DNA of 64,000 nucleotides from Candidatus Nanopelagicales bacterium (GTDB lineage Bacteria > Actinomycetota > Actinomycetes > S36-B12), in assembly GCA_018609125.1 (NCBI GenBank), contig JABAYF010000020.1:24563-88562 (forward strand), read 5' to 3'. Below are positions 1 through 8,495 of the stretch, one piece after another; the first letter of the stretch is position 1, and the number at the start of each line of letters is the position of its first letter. The notes below the pieces were generated by a model that saw only the letters and a list, made by a program, of their open reading frames with translations, had not been told where the DNA came from and did not search any database. The translations under genes were made by a program, and so were the position numbers.

Positions 1-69
1 CGAGGATTTCTCGTGCGAGACCGTATCCCGATCATGCTGCTTGACGAATCCATCCCCGCAACTTCCTGA
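1..69 (+). CDS. Possible 3' end of the gene upstream of manA
   Basis: Frame 1 is open from the window edge to a TGA at 67-69 and encodes a short tail with a hydrophobic IPIMLLDE stretch. In mycobacteria manA follows a SIS-domain sugar-isomerase-like gene, so this could be its C-terminus, but 22 residues are too few to identify a family. Frame 2 is also open, to 97, and cannot be excluded. The short gap to the manA start at 85 and the GCGAGG in front of it fit an operon. Confidence 0.3.
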   Translation, partial: RGFLVRDRIPIMLLDESIPATS

Positions 70-84
70 CGACAGCGAGGCATC

Positions 85-1143
85 GTGGAGGTCGTGACAG
101 GAGCGCTGAAGGATTATGCGTGGGGTGTGGTCGATGGTCTTGTGCCCTGGTGTGAGCCCACCGCAGCGGCGCAGGCGGAACTTTGGTTTGGTGCTCATCG
201 GGCCGGAGCTTCGCCCCTTGTGCGTGACCCAGACCGGAGCCTGGCTGATCTTCCCGTTCACGATGGAATGCCGTTGGTGAAGTTGCTCGCTGCATCGGCG
301 CCGTTGTCGATTCAGGTGCACCCCGACGCCGCCCGCGCAGCGACTGGGTTTGCCGCTGACCGAGCCAAGCCCCATGCGCAGCGTCGGTACAGCGACGACG
401 CTGAGAAGGCTGAAATGGTTGTGGCTCTCACACCATTCGATGCCCATGCCGGATGGCGCGATCCTACTGATGCGGCCGATGTCCTGCGTCGCGCAGGAGC
501 CGCACCGGGCATCGTCGATGTGGTTCACCATGCAGATCGAAGTGAGGCGGTGCGCGCCCTGCTGTCACTCAGCTCTGCTGAGACTGAACCTGTTGAGCGC
601 CAACTTGTTCCGGCCGCTGTCGCTGCTCGATGGCAGCCCAGCGAAGTTTCCGCTTTGGCACGTGTTGCCGCAACTCATCCACGCGATACCGGCGTACTTG
701 TCACCGTGTTATTGCAGCACTTTCAGTTACAGCCCGGTACCGCACTTGCCGTACCCGCCGGCGTCGTGCACTCCTATGTCAGTGGCATTGCGCTCGAGGT
801 CATGACCTCATCAGACAATGTTTTGCGTCTGGGGCTTACGCCGAAACCCATTGCGGTTGCTGACGCACTGGCAGCGATTCGAACCGATCGCTCACCGTTG
901 CTGCTGGCCGAAAGCGATCATATGAGTCCAATTCAGATGCCTTTCAGCGTGCAACTTCTCGATGCCCGCATGACGGTGACCGCAGCCGCAGGCCATCACC
1001 GAGTCGTGCTATGTCTCGCGGCTGGATGTGATGTTGCGGGGGTGGCGCTGGCGCCGGGTCAGGCTGCGGTACTCCCGCCGGGTGACCCTGACGTGCTGGT
1101 GGCCGCAGCCGGCCGGGCAGTGGTTGTTACGGGCTCGTCCTAG
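85..1143 (+). CDS. manA: Mannose-6-phosphate isomerase, class I
   Basis: Interconverts fructose-6-phosphate and mannose-6-phosphate in the cytosol, feeding GDP-mannose and mannosylated envelope glycans. The 352-residue protein has the type I cupin layout: YAWG near residue 11, the zinc-ligand motif QVHPD at 77-81, a glutamate in EKAEMVVAL at about 110, and the C-terminal histidine motif VVHSYVSG followed by SDNVLRLGLTPK. The usual HKPE motif reads EKAE, so the histidine and proline are lost while the metal-binding glutamate remains. The GTG start is preceded by GCGAGG at a suitable distance. It ends 17 bp from the convergent lpqB stop. Identity is firm; the altered motif is the only oddity. 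Confidence 0.93.
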   Translation: MEVVTGALKDYAWGVVDGLVPWCEPTAAAQAELWFGAHRAGASPLVRDPDRSLADLPVHDGMPLVKLLAASAPLSIQVHPDAARAATGFAADRAKPHAQRRYSDDAEKAEMVVALTPFDAHAGWRDPTDAADVLRRAGAAPGIVDVVHHADRSEAVRALLSLSSAETEPVERQLVPAAVAARWQPSEVSALARVAATHPRDTGVLVTVLLQHFQLQPGTALAVPAGVVHSYVSGIALEVMTSSDNVLRLGLTPKPIAVADALAAIRTDRSPLLLAESDHMSPIQMPFSVQLLDARMTVTAAAGHHRVVLCLAAGCDVAGVALAPGQAAVLPPGDPDVLVAAAGRAVVVTGSS

Positions 1144-1160
1144 GCCAGCCGGGTGGTGGT

Positions 1161-2885
1161 TTAGCTGCCCGGATATGCCGGCGATCGACCGTTAGCGGCC
1201 AATTCCCAAGTCCCGGCCAGAGGTGAGAAGATCCGACCATCTTCGGTGCCGACGAGGATGGATCGGCCAGGTGCTGCCGCAACGCGAACCGGGTTGTCAG
1301 GAGAGCCAAGGTCGCGGATGGTTCCGCGAGCCAGGTCGATTTCATGCAGGGTCGGTTTGGCCGCGCCTTCACTAGCGATGGCTACCAGGAGATCATCTTG
1401 GAGCCAGGCCACATCCACGAACTCGGTAAGCCGCGATTCTGCCCGCACCGGATTGGTCACGATGCGGATGCCCTCACGTTGGACCACCACGGCGATGAAC
1501 AAAATTGCGCGCGGGCCACGTCGGGTAACCAAAGCAATACGGGTGCCATCTCGGCTGAGCGCCACGGAGTCGATCTCCACTCGATCGGGTAGGCCCTCTA
1601 CCGGCACCTCGGTGGCGATGCCGTCGGGAGTTGTGCGCTGCAGCACCCCGTTGGCGTCTAGGGCCCATACATCTTCGCCACGTCCAAAGGACGGCCGCGA
1701 CTGTCCTGGCCCTGAGCCAATTTCGGTCAGGTCCTCACCCTGCACCATGGGCCCCGACCACAGTCGTGTCTTTTCGTCGAGCCCTGCCACTCGATCTCCC
1801 TGGAGGGTGATGGCAAGTCCGCTGAGCGGGGGTTCCCCGAGGCCGGCACCACCGGGCACGGAAACGGGGCCATTGGTTAACAGGCGCGCCACGCGAGTGC
1901 CGCTCACGAGGTAGGCGACGGTGTCCGGTGGCATCGCGTTGGGATCGTAGGTTGGCCAGGATCCCCGCGGCTGTGGCGATGAGGCTCCCGGTACCTGCCA
2001 CAGCTGCCCACCCGCGGTGATCTCGATGTCGGAGATGGTGCTGACCTGGCCGAGGGTCCACACCATCTGAGCGCTCATAGCTGCCCGCGTTGCATCGTCA
2101 GTGAGGCGGGCGAGTGGATCAAGGTCTATTCGGGCGATGCCATCGATGACGGGAACAGACTCGACCGTGAGAGTTGTTCCATCGGGAAATCCGGTACGCA
2201 CGGCCGGAGCTAGCCAGTCGGTCGGACCGGTGAGTAGTGCGCGCATGAGCGAAGTGGCAACACCAGGACCGTCGAGGGGAATCATGCGTGGATCGGGCAC
2301 CAGGGTAGAAAACGAGGGGTCGAGAAAATAGACGTTGAAACTGCGGTAGGCCCGATCAATATCGGCGCGCGATAAGAGCAAACCAGATGGGGGGGAGGCG
2401 ATTCGCCATTCTCCGCTTACCTGGGTGAGCCGAAACCCGATGTTAATTTCACGGGCTGCGGCTGAGACTTGGTAGCGACCCTGTGCAGAGATGCTGCCCG
2501 CCTCGGCGGCCTGCAGTTGTACCGATGTGCTGCCCTCGGTGGTGGTTCCACCCTGGGCACTCAGAGCGAGGTTGCCCTCGTAGACCCGGGTACCGGTTGC
2601 CGGATTCCAGATGGCGGCTGTTTCTGGTGTGAGGTACTCACGTGCGACGGAATGATCATTTTCAAACGATGCTGACGCCTGCACGAAACCGGCCACAATT
2701 TCCCCCGGGCTCATGCCCGTACTCGGTGGTCGGGCAATTACTCGAATGATCTGTTCGCTGCCACCACCGTCTATTCGCTCACCCTCGATCACCGGCCCGC
2801 TGGTGGGAATATTAATGCAGCCGGTGAGGATGGTAACGCTGCAGATCAACGCGCCCAGGGCCTGCCAAAACCGACTCATGTTCAT
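1161..2885 (-). CDS. lpqB: Lipoprotein LpqB, accessory protein of MtrAB
   Basis: Membrane-anchored lipoprotein that in mycobacteria binds the sensor MtrB and tunes MtrA phosphorylation and cell-wall homeostasis. The 574-residue protein begins with a signal peptide ending in the lipobox LTGC (cysteine at about 23), followed by a GerMN-like domain in the first half and a beta-propeller-like LpqB domain in the second. Its ATG overlaps the TGA of mtrB (ATGA), so translation is probably coupled as the third gene of mtrA-mtrB-lpqB. Length matches the family. The product is exported and lies on the outer face of the membrane. Confidence 0.93.
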   Translation of the reverse strand: MNMSRFWQALGALICSVTILTGCINIPTSGPVIEGERIDGGGSEQIIRVIARPPSTGMSPGEIVAGFVQASASFENDHSVAREYLTPETAAIWNPATGTRVYEGNLALSAQGGTTTEGSTSVQLQAAEAGSISAQGRYQVSAAAREINIGFRLTQVSGEWRIASPPSGLLLSRADIDRAYRSFNVYFLDPSFSTLVPDPRMIPLDGPGVATSLMRALLTGPTDWLAPAVRTGFPDGTTLTVESVPVIDGIARIDLDPLARLTDDATRAAMSAQMVWTLGQVSTISDIEITAGGQLWQVPGASSPQPRGSWPTYDPNAMPPDTVAYLVSGTRVARLLTNGPVSVPGGAGLGEPPLSGLAITLQGDRVAGLDEKTRLWSGPMVQGEDLTEIGSGPGQSRPSFGRGEDVWALDANGVLQRTTPDGIATEVPVEGLPDRVEIDSVALSRDGTRIALVTRRGPRAILFIAVVVQREGIRIVTNPVRAESRLTEFVDVAWLQDDLLVAIASEGAAKPTLHEIDLARGTIRDLGSPDNPVRVAAAPGRSILVGTEDGRIFSPLAGTWELAANGRSPAYPGS

Positions 2886-4507
2886 CGAATTCCCGCTGAA
2901 TCTGAACTGGCAGCAAAACGTTGCGTGTCCTCGGGGACGAGCGGCAGCGGCGACGCGATCAGCGCATTGTCAGGGTCCCGGGGCAGGGTTAGCCGGAAAT
3001 TTGCGCCCTGTCCCGGAGATCCCCACACTTCAAGCCAACCACCATGGAGTCGAGTGTCTTCCAGTGCGATGGCAAGCCCTAGCCCGGTGCCCCCTGTAGT
3101 TCGGGCCCGCGCTGGGTCGGCCCGCCAAAACCTTGCGAAAACATGTTGCCGGGAATCTTCAGAAAGACCGACGCCGTAGTCACGCACGGTGATGGCGACC
3201 GCGTGTGTTGATGCGCCGATGGTGATCAAGATCGGCTGCCTCTCGCCATGCTCAACCGCGTTGTCCAGCAGGTTTCGCAGCACCCGATCAAGGCGGCGCG
3301 GATCAGCCAGTACCGTGGCGTCAAGGTCCATGGGGTTGTCTAGTGAAGGATCGTATTCCACGATAAGTGGCGTCTGGCAACGCTCCGCAAGGGGTGCGGT
3401 CGCCAAAACGAGGCGATCAATGAGTCCGAAGAGATCGACGGAGTCCAAGTCAAGTACCGCTGCGCCAGCATCGTATCGAGAGATTTCGAGGAGATCGGTG
3501 AGCAGGCTCTCGAAACGATCAAGTTGTGTTTGAAGGAGTTCAGCTGATCGTGAGGTTGCAGCGTCAAAGCTGCTTCGGTTCTCAAAGAGAAGGTCAGCGG
3601 CCATACGAATAGTGGTTAGTGGTGTTCTCAACTCGTGGGAAACATCGGCGACGAAGCGCTGCTGTACCCGCGATAGGTCCTCCAGTTGGTGGATTTGTAA
3701 TTCGAGGCTTCCGGCCATCTCATTGAACGAGGTAGCAAGGCGAGCAAGGTCGTCCTCACCCCGCACGGCAATGCGCTCGGTGAGATGCCCGTGGGAAAAG
3801 CGCTCGGCCACTTCGGCTGCGATCCGCACCGGGGTGACGACCTGGCGGGTCACGATCCAGGCGATGAGGGCCAGCAGGATCGCCAGCAGCGCGCCCACGG
3901 CCACCACCCCGCTGCGCACCAGATCTAAGGTGCCGACCTGATCGGTAAGCGGAAAGAGGTAGTACAACTCATAGGAACCGATGCCGGGCACGGTGAGTGG
4001 GGCACCCACCGCGATGCCAGGCACGCTGGCGCCGTCGAGATACCTGATTTCGGTGAACGTCCAGGCCAGTCGGCCGGTGTCATTGATGTTTTGTCGAAGG
4101 TCTAGCGGGATGCTGGCGGTGGCGACCAGATTTGTACCTCGCTCGGGAGCGAAACCTTCGGTGTCTGGGCCGGAAAGTAGGAGAACTTCATACTGCGGCG
4201 GGTTGCCAGCGCGGGTTGCCAGCGCAGCGACGAGGGTGTCCACCACCCGTGCCGGGGATGAAGAGGCCGTGCCAGCTTCGACCGCAGATGACACCCGTTG
4301 CGCATCCGTAAGGCCGGCGCGGGCTTCGCTCACAGCGTTGCGTTCGGCTGCTTCGATGAGCCCGGTCGCAATCCGCGACATGAGCATCAGTCCCAGAACG
4401 CCGACCACGAGGAGCGACAGAACCAGTGTGGTGGAGGTGACCCGCACGAGCAGGGAGCCTCGCCACCAGGAGCGGAGGCGTCGTCCCATGGCGCGGATCC
4501 AGGTCAT
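2882..4507 (-). CDS. mtrB: Sensor histidine kinase MtrB
   Basis: Membrane sensor of the MtrAB two-component system, which couples cell-wall state and division to transcription. In 541 residues I see a transmembrane helix at about 26-46, an extracytoplasmic sensor region, a second helix at 198-220, a HAMP domain at 220-275, and the HisKA phosphoacceptor motif DVSHELRTPL with the histidine at 291. The ATPase domain follows, with N box LRNLLDNAVEHGE, DYGVGL, and GGTGLGLAIALE. The start overlaps the mtrA stop as ATGA, and the end overlaps lpqB in the same way, giving a tightly coupled three-gene operon. No key residue is missing. Confidence 0.97.
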   Translation of the reverse strand: MTWIRAMGRRLRSWWRGSLLVRVTSTTLVLSLLVVGVLGLMLMSRIATGLIEAAERNAVSEARAGLTDAQRVSSAVEAGTASSSPARVVDTLVAALATRAGNPPQYEVLLLSGPDTEGFAPERGTNLVATASIPLDLRQNINDTGRLAWTFTEIRYLDGASVPGIAVGAPLTVPGIGSYELYYLFPLTDQVGTLDLVRSGVVAVGALLAILLALIAWIVTRQVVTPVRIAAEVAERFSHGHLTERIAVRGEDDLARLATSFNEMAGSLELQIHQLEDLSRVQQRFVADVSHELRTPLTTIRMAADLLFENRSSFDAATSRSAELLQTQLDRFESLLTDLLEISRYDAGAAVLDLDSVDLFGLIDRLVLATAPLAERCQTPLIVEYDPSLDNPMDLDATVLADPRRLDRVLRNLLDNAVEHGERQPILITIGASTHAVAITVRDYGVGLSEDSRQHVFARFWRADPARARTTGGTGLGLAIALEDTRLHGGWLEVWGSPGQGANFRLTLPRDPDNALIASPLPLVPEDTQRFAASSDSAGIR

Positions 4508-5181
4508 GGTGGGCCGGCCTTGTACCCCACACCACGAATGGTCAAAACGATCTCTGGCTTTTCCGGGTCGTGTTCAATTTTTGCGCGCAAGCGTTGGACG
4601 TGCACATTGACCAGACGAGTGTCTGCCGCGTGGCGATATCCCCAGACGTCTTGCAGGAGTGCTTCTCGACTAAATACCTGCCAGGGTTTGCGGGCCAGAC
4701 AGACCAGCAGATCAAACTCCAGCGGGGTCAGGCTGAGTAGCTCATCTCCACGCTTGACCGAGTGACCGGCAACATCGATGCTGAGATCGCAAATGGTGAG
4801 CAGTTCCGCCGCTGGCTCGTCGGTTCGGCGCATGCGTGCCCGCAACCGCGCGACTAATTCCTTGGGTTTGAAGGGTTTAACGATGTAATCATCAGCCCCT
4901 GATTCTAGGCCGACGACCACATCGACGGTGTCGTTTCGAGCCGTGAGCATGACGATGGGCGTGCCGGATTCGGCGCGAATCATGCGGCAAATATCAATGC
5001 CGTCGACTCCGGGCAACATGAGGTCGAGGAGCACAATGTCGGGGCGGGCGGTGCGAAAAGCCTGCAGGGCTAGGGACCCATCGGAGCAGAAGGTGGGCTC
5101 AAACCCTTCGCTACGCAGAACGATCCCCAGCATTTCGGCCAGGGCTAGGTCGTCATCAACGACAAGTACGCGTCCTCTCAC
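4504..5181 (-). CDS. mtrA: Response regulator MtrA, OmpR family
   Basis: DNA-binding response regulator paired with MtrB; in mycobacteria MtrA is essential and controls cell-wall hydrolase and replication-related genes. The 225-residue protein has an intact receiver with acidic residues at 9-11, the phosphoacceptor Asp53 in IVLLDLMLPG, Thr80 and Lys102, followed by an OmpR-type winged helix ending in TIRGVGYK. The GTG start has no Shine-Dalgarno, but a CACGAT box lies 6 nt before it, which suggests a leaderless mRNA. This is the first gene of the mtrA-mtrB-lpqB operon. In Mycobacterium tmk sits upstream; here a CPBP protease takes that place. Confidence 0.97.
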   Translation of the reverse strand: MRGRVLVVDDDLALAEMLGIVLRSEGFEPTFCSDGSLALQAFRTARPDIVLLDLMLPGVDGIDICRMIRAESGTPIVMLTARNDTVDVVVGLESGADDYIVKPFKPKELVARLRARMRRTDEPAAELLTICDLSIDVAGHSVKRGDELLSLTPLEFDLLVCLARKPWQVFSREALLQDVWGYRHAADTRLVNVHVQRLRAKIEHDPEKPEIVLTIRGVGYKAGPP

Positions 5182-5187
5182 GCCCCC

Positions 5188-5193
5188 ATCGTG
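5188..5193 (-). promoter_or_regulatory. -10 box of mtrA, leaderless type
   Basis: CACGAT on the minus strand ends 6 nt before the GTG start of mtrA. The same hexamer and spacing precede uvrD2 and the acyltransferase gene. There is no Shine-Dalgarno. Confidence 0.45.
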
Positions 5194-5245
5194 TCACCTT
5201 CTTCGTGGCAATGGCGCAACCTCCGTCATTTCACTCCCTCTGACG

Positions 5246-6004
5246 TTAGGCAAAGAGGAGGAAAACCGCTCCGGGTGTGTTGACTACGGCGTGGGCAATG
5301 ATGGGTGCGCCGAGGCCGCGGGTGTACCAACGCAGGACCCCAAAAACCACCCCGCTGAAAAGTAAAAGAGGCATCCGCGTCGGCTCAAGATGAAATGCGG
5401 CAAAGATGACGGCCGTGATCGCGATCACCCACGCGGGGTGAACGCCCCGTTTGGCGATGGCGGCGTAGGCAAGACCGCGGAAGGCGATTTCTTCCACGAT
5501 GGGTGCGCCAACGGCAACCAGCAGTGCGAAAATAATGAGCGCGATGAGGGGCCCGGCCGTAGCGATGTCACTAGCAACCTCACCTGCGGCAGAGTCGAAC
5601 TCACCGACGACAGCGGTAATGAGGAGAGCAACGGCGCCAGACCCGAAGAGTGCTACGACCCCTCCGAGGAGCCCCCAGCCAGCGTCGCGCCAGGTGAAGT
5701 GAATCCCCAGGTCAATGACCGGCCCATTGCCACGAAGCTGGGTGACGAGCAATGGCCAACCAGCCAGCGCGACCCACGGCGTGACGAGGCCGATGAGCAA
5801 ACTCCAGGCCAGCGTCAGATTGAAGACGCTTTCGACTGAAATTGCCAGAAGCACTCCGATGATGGAAAACCCGATCGCACCGACCAGCGTGTAGGCGATG
5901 TCGGGGATACCCCATCGAGCCGGCTGGAGCACCGCACCGCGGGCGATGGCGCGGGTCACCGTGTCTGGACACTGTGGATAGTCCGGTCGTACTACCGTCC
6001 TCAC
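5246..6004 (-). CDS. CPBP family intramembrane glutamic endopeptidase
   Basis: Multi-pass membrane protease of the CPBP/Abi family (related to Rce1), which cleaves within the membrane; its substrate is unknown. The protein of about 252 residues is mostly hydrophobic and carries the three family motifs in order: EEIAFRG near 172, FHLEP near 204 and HAVVN near 238. The ORF track starts at 6025, but a TAGCGT box lies 7 nt before the GTG at 6004, so I prefer that start as leaderless. It lies between ahcY and mtrA on the same strand. A role in envelope maintenance would suit the neighbours but is only inference. Confidence 0.85.
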   Translation of the reverse strand: MRTVVRPDYPQCPDTVTRAIARGAVLQPARWGIPDIAYTLVGAIGFSIIGVLLAISVESVFNLTLAWSLLIGLVTPWVALAGWPLLVTQLRGNGPVIDLGIHFTWRDAGWGLLGGVVALFGSGAVALLITAVVGEFDSAAGEVASDIATAGPLIALIIFALLVAVGAPIVEEIAFRGLAYAAIAKRGVHPAWVIAITAVIFAAFHLEPTRMPLLLFSGVVFGVLRWYTRGLGAPIIAHAVVNTPGAVFLLFA

Positions 6005-6011
6005 CCCAGAC

Positions 6012-6017
6012 ACGCTA
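6012..6017 (-). promoter_or_regulatory. -10 box of the CPBP protease gene
   Basis: TAGCGT on the minus strand ends 7 nt before the GTG at 6004. It lies inside the longer ORF starting at 6025, so the shorter start is favoured. Confidence 0.45.
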
Positions 6018-6043
6018 CCCGTCACCAGCGCCGCAGTGGTAGA

Positions 6044-7504
6044 TCAGTAGCGGTAGTGATCAGGCTTGTACGGCCCAGCGACATCGACACCGAGGTATTC
6101 CGCCTGCGGCTTCGACAATTCGGTGAGTTGCACGCCGAGGGCATCAAGGTGCAGGCGTGCGACTTTCTCGTCGAGGTGCTTGGGTAGGACGTGGACGCCA
6201 AGGGGGTAGTCATCGGGCCGGGTGAACAGCTCAATCTGGGCGAGAACCTGGTTGGTGAAGGAGTTACTCATCACGAACGAGGGGTGGCCGGTGGCGTTAC
6301 CCAGGTTGAGTAGGCGCCCTTCAGACAGCACGATGATCGAACGCCCGTTGGGGAAGGTCCACTCATCCACCTGCGGCTTAATGACTTTACGGACGATGCC
6401 GGGAACCGCGGCGAGGCCTGTCATGTCGATCTCGTTATCGAAGTGGCCGATGTTGCCCACGATGGCCTGATGCTTCATGCCCGCCATGTGCTCAGCGGTG
6501 AGTACGTCGTAGCAGCCGGTTGCGGTGATGAAAATATCGGCGCTGCCCAGCACATCTTCGATTCGAGCGACCTGGTAGCCGTCCATGGCTGCCTGCATCG
6601 CACAGATGGGATCGATTTCGGTGACGATGACGCGGGCACCTTGGCCGCGGAGCGAATCCGCACTGCCCTTGCCTACGTCGCCGTACCCGGCCACGACGGC
6701 CACCTTTCCACCGATCAGGGTGTCGGTGGCTCGGTTGATGCCGTCAATAAGGGAGTGGCGGCATCCATATTTGTTGTCGAACTTGCTCTTAGTCACCGAG
6801 TCGTTGACGTTGATCGCGGGGAAGAGCAAAGACTGCTCTCGCATCATCTCGTACAGGCGGTGAACACCGGTGGTGGTTTCTTCGGTGACACCGAGAATTC
6901 CCTGGGCGATGGTGGTCCACCGCTGCGGGTCCTCGGTCAGCGACCGACGCAGCACCTCGAGGACGACGGCGTATTCCTCCGAAGTGCTGGCATCAGCCGA
7001 GGGCACGACACCTGCGGCCTCGAACTCGAGGCCCTTGTGAACGAGCATGGTTGCGTCGCCACCGTCGTCGAGGATCATGTTCGGGCCAACACCATCGGGC
7101 CAGCGCAGCACCTGCTCGGTGCACCACCAGTACTCCTCGAGTGATTCACCCTTCCAGGCGTAGACGGGCACACCCTGCGGGTTGTCCACGGTGCCGTCCC
7201 GACCCACGACGACGGCAGCAGCGGAGGGATCTTGGGTGGAGAAGATGTTGCAGGATGCCCAACGGACCTGCGCGCCGAGGTCGACGAGAGTTTCGATGAG
7301 GACAGCCGTCTGGACGGTCATGTGCAGGGAGCCGGTGATGCGTGCACCGCGTAGCGGCTGAGAGGCCCCGAATTCAGCACGCATAGCCATCAGGCCGGGC
7401 ATCTCGTGCTCGGCAAGGCGAATTTCGTCGCGGCCGAGTTCGGCAAGGGCGAGGTCGGCGACCTTGTAGTCAACAAAGGGTGCGCTGGGGTTGGACGTGG
7501 ACAT
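6044..7504 (-). CDS. ahcY: S-adenosylhomocysteine hydrolase
   Basis: Splits S-adenosylhomocysteine into homocysteine and adenosine, relieving product inhibition of methyltransferases and closing the methyl cycle. The 486-residue cytosolic enzyme has the substrate domain motif [16 protein letters not shown], the active-site region [13 protein letters not shown], the NAD-binding loop [10 protein letters not shown], and the family C-terminus KPDHYRY. Length agrees with actinobacterial orthologs. The ATG lies 3 nt after the last arm of a long stem-loop that contains its only Shine-Dalgarno (GAGG), so translation is probably controlled by the leader. Identity is certain. Confidence 0.98.
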   Translation of the reverse strand: MSTSNPSAPFVDYKVADLALAELGRDEIRLAEHEMPGLMAMRAEFGASQPLRGARITGSLHMTVQTAVLIETLVDLGAQVRWASCNIFSTQDPSAAAVVVGRDGTVDNPQGVPVYAWKGESLEEYWWCTEQVLRWPDGVGPNMILDDGGDATMLVHKGLEFEAAGVVPSADASTSEEYAVVLEVLRRSLTEDPQRWTTIAQGILGVTEETTTGVHRLYEMMREQSLLFPAINVNDSVTKSKFDNKYGCRHSLIDGINRATDTLIGGKVAVVAGYGDVGKGSADSLRGQGARVIVTEIDPICAMQAAMDGYQVARIEDVLGSADIFITATGCYDVLTAEHMAGMKHQAIVGNIGHFDNEIDMTGLAAVPGIVRKVIKPQVDEWTFPNGRSIIVLSEGRLLNLGNATGHPSFVMSNSFTNQVLAQIELFTRPDDYPLGVHVLPKHLDEKVARLHLDALGVQLTELSKPQAEYLGVDVAGPYKPDHYRY

Positions 7505-7623
7505 GTGCGAAGCCTCGATTCTCAGTGACGTTGATCGCGCGGGCCGGTGCGGGCCGGGCGACAGAGCGGGAGGGTGCTGCGCCGGTAAACGTCACGAGGC
7601 TTCGATGGCTTCCGGATATTGCT
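7505..7623 (-). promoter_or_regulatory. Structured ahcY 5' leader, candidate riboswitch
   Basis: Read on the minus strand, CGAAGCCTCG (7604-7595) is followed directly by TGACGTT (7594-7588), then a GC-rich loop of about 55 nt, then AACGTCA (7532-7526), an 8-nt bulge CTGAGAAT, and CGAGGCTTCG (7517-7508). Both arm pairs are perfect complements of 10 and 7 bp. The last arm contains GAGG, the only Shine-Dalgarno-like sequence, ending 8 nt before the ahcY ATG. Pairing would therefore hide the ribosome site. It does not resemble the SAH-riboswitch core GAGGAGCGCUGC as I remember it. Function is inferred from structure and position. Confidence 0.55.
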
Positions 7624-7629
7624 GAGGGG

Positions 7630-7658
7630 AGTCTATCGTGCCCGTCCACATATGTCGG
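7630..7658 (-). promoter_or_regulatory. Predicted promoter of ahcY
   Basis: On the minus strand CCGACA (7658-7653) is separated by 17 nt from TAGACT (7635-7630). Transcription would start near 7623 and yield a leader of roughly 119 nt that contains the whole stem structure. Confidence 0.5.
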
Positions 7659-7702
7659 TTTGAGCGGTGACGCTCGGCAGAAGTGCCGAAACGCTGATCA
7701 CC

Positions 7703-8395
7703 ATGTGGAGTGACCTGCTCGATTTAGTGATGCCACGTGAATGCGCGGTATGCCAGATCCCTGGCCGGGTGTTGTGCGCGGCGTGTGCCGGAAAACTCTC
7801 ACGCTCATCGCCGGTGTCTTTGCCATCGGTGCTCACTGCGGCCGGCGCGCCTGCGATCCCGGTCAGCTGCGCCGGTTACCTCAACGCAGAGCTGGCCACT
7901 GTGGTGCGGGCCTGGAAGGACGATGGTCTTCGGTCGCTAAATCTCCCGCTTGCACGCTTACTGGCCGCGGCCGTCATGCGCGTGGTTCACGTGAGTGATG
8001 CCGGCCCAGGCCAGCAGACCCAGCGACTGCGCAGCGACCCTGTCACCTTGGTAGCCGTACCCGCGTCGGATCGAGCGAGGTGGAACCGCGGCGAAAACAT
8101 CGTCGAGCGCTTGGCCGCTGCCGCCGCTGTGCAACTGCGTCGAGATGGATTTTCCGCGCATGAGCGCCCCGTGCTGGCCATGGCTCGCCAGGTGCGCGAC
8201 CAGCGGGGGCTTGGCGCCGCGGACCGAAAGCTAAATCTCGCCGGGGCGATTCGGCTCCGAGAACGCCTACCCGGTCCGGTCGTTGTGGTTGACGATGTGA
8301 TTACTACCGGAGCCACCATGACCGAGGCGGTCCGGTGTCTGGTCGACGGTGGAACAACCGTGCTCGGAGTCGCCGCTATCGCCCAGGCAGGCTGA
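7703..8395 (+). CDS. ComF family phosphoribosyltransferase-like protein
   Basis: ComF-family proteins pair a zinc ribbon with a type I phosphoribosyltransferase fold; in competent bacteria they help DNA uptake, and elsewhere the role is unclear. The 230-residue form starts MWSDLLDLVMPRECAVC, with cysteine pairs CAVC and CAAC, and has the PRPP-binding motif VVVVDDVITTGATMTEA near its C-terminus. I chose the ATG at 7703 because homologs begin this way; the GTG at 7667 in the track adds 12 unconserved residues, and neither start has a clear Shine-Dalgarno. It is divergent from ahcY and in line with hpf and secA, as in mycobacteria. Confidence 0.85.
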   Translation: MWSDLLDLVMPRECAVCQIPGRVLCAACAGKLSRSSPVSLPSVLTAAGAPAIPVSCAGYLNAELATVVRAWKDDGLRSLNLPLARLLAAAVMRVVHVSDAGPGQQTQRLRSDPVTLVAVPASDRARWNRGENIVERLAAAAAVQLRRDGFSAHERPVLAMARQVRDQRGLGAADRKLNLAGAIRLRERLPGPVVVVDDVITTGATMTEAVRCLVDGGTTVLGVAAIAQAG

Positions 8396-8495
8396 GTCTC
8401 GTCACGAGCATTCTCCACCTGTGCGGATGTGATGTGGGTTAGCGTAGGAGTGGCGATCAAGAAAGCGCCGCTTCGCGAATACCGGAAGGAGTGTC

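Noticed and set aside
1144-1172. CCGGG-N14-CCCGG as a manA/lpqB terminator
   Set aside because: Only five base pairs with a long loop and no T tract; not convincing.
6443-7144. 233-residue plus-strand ORF opposite ahcY
   Set aside because: Antisense shadow; ahcY is certain.
7505-7626. Pseudoknot between CTCAG at the far 5' side and CTGAG in the ahcY leader bulge
   Set aside because: The bases match, but CTCAG lies at or before the predicted transcription start, so it may not be in the RNA.
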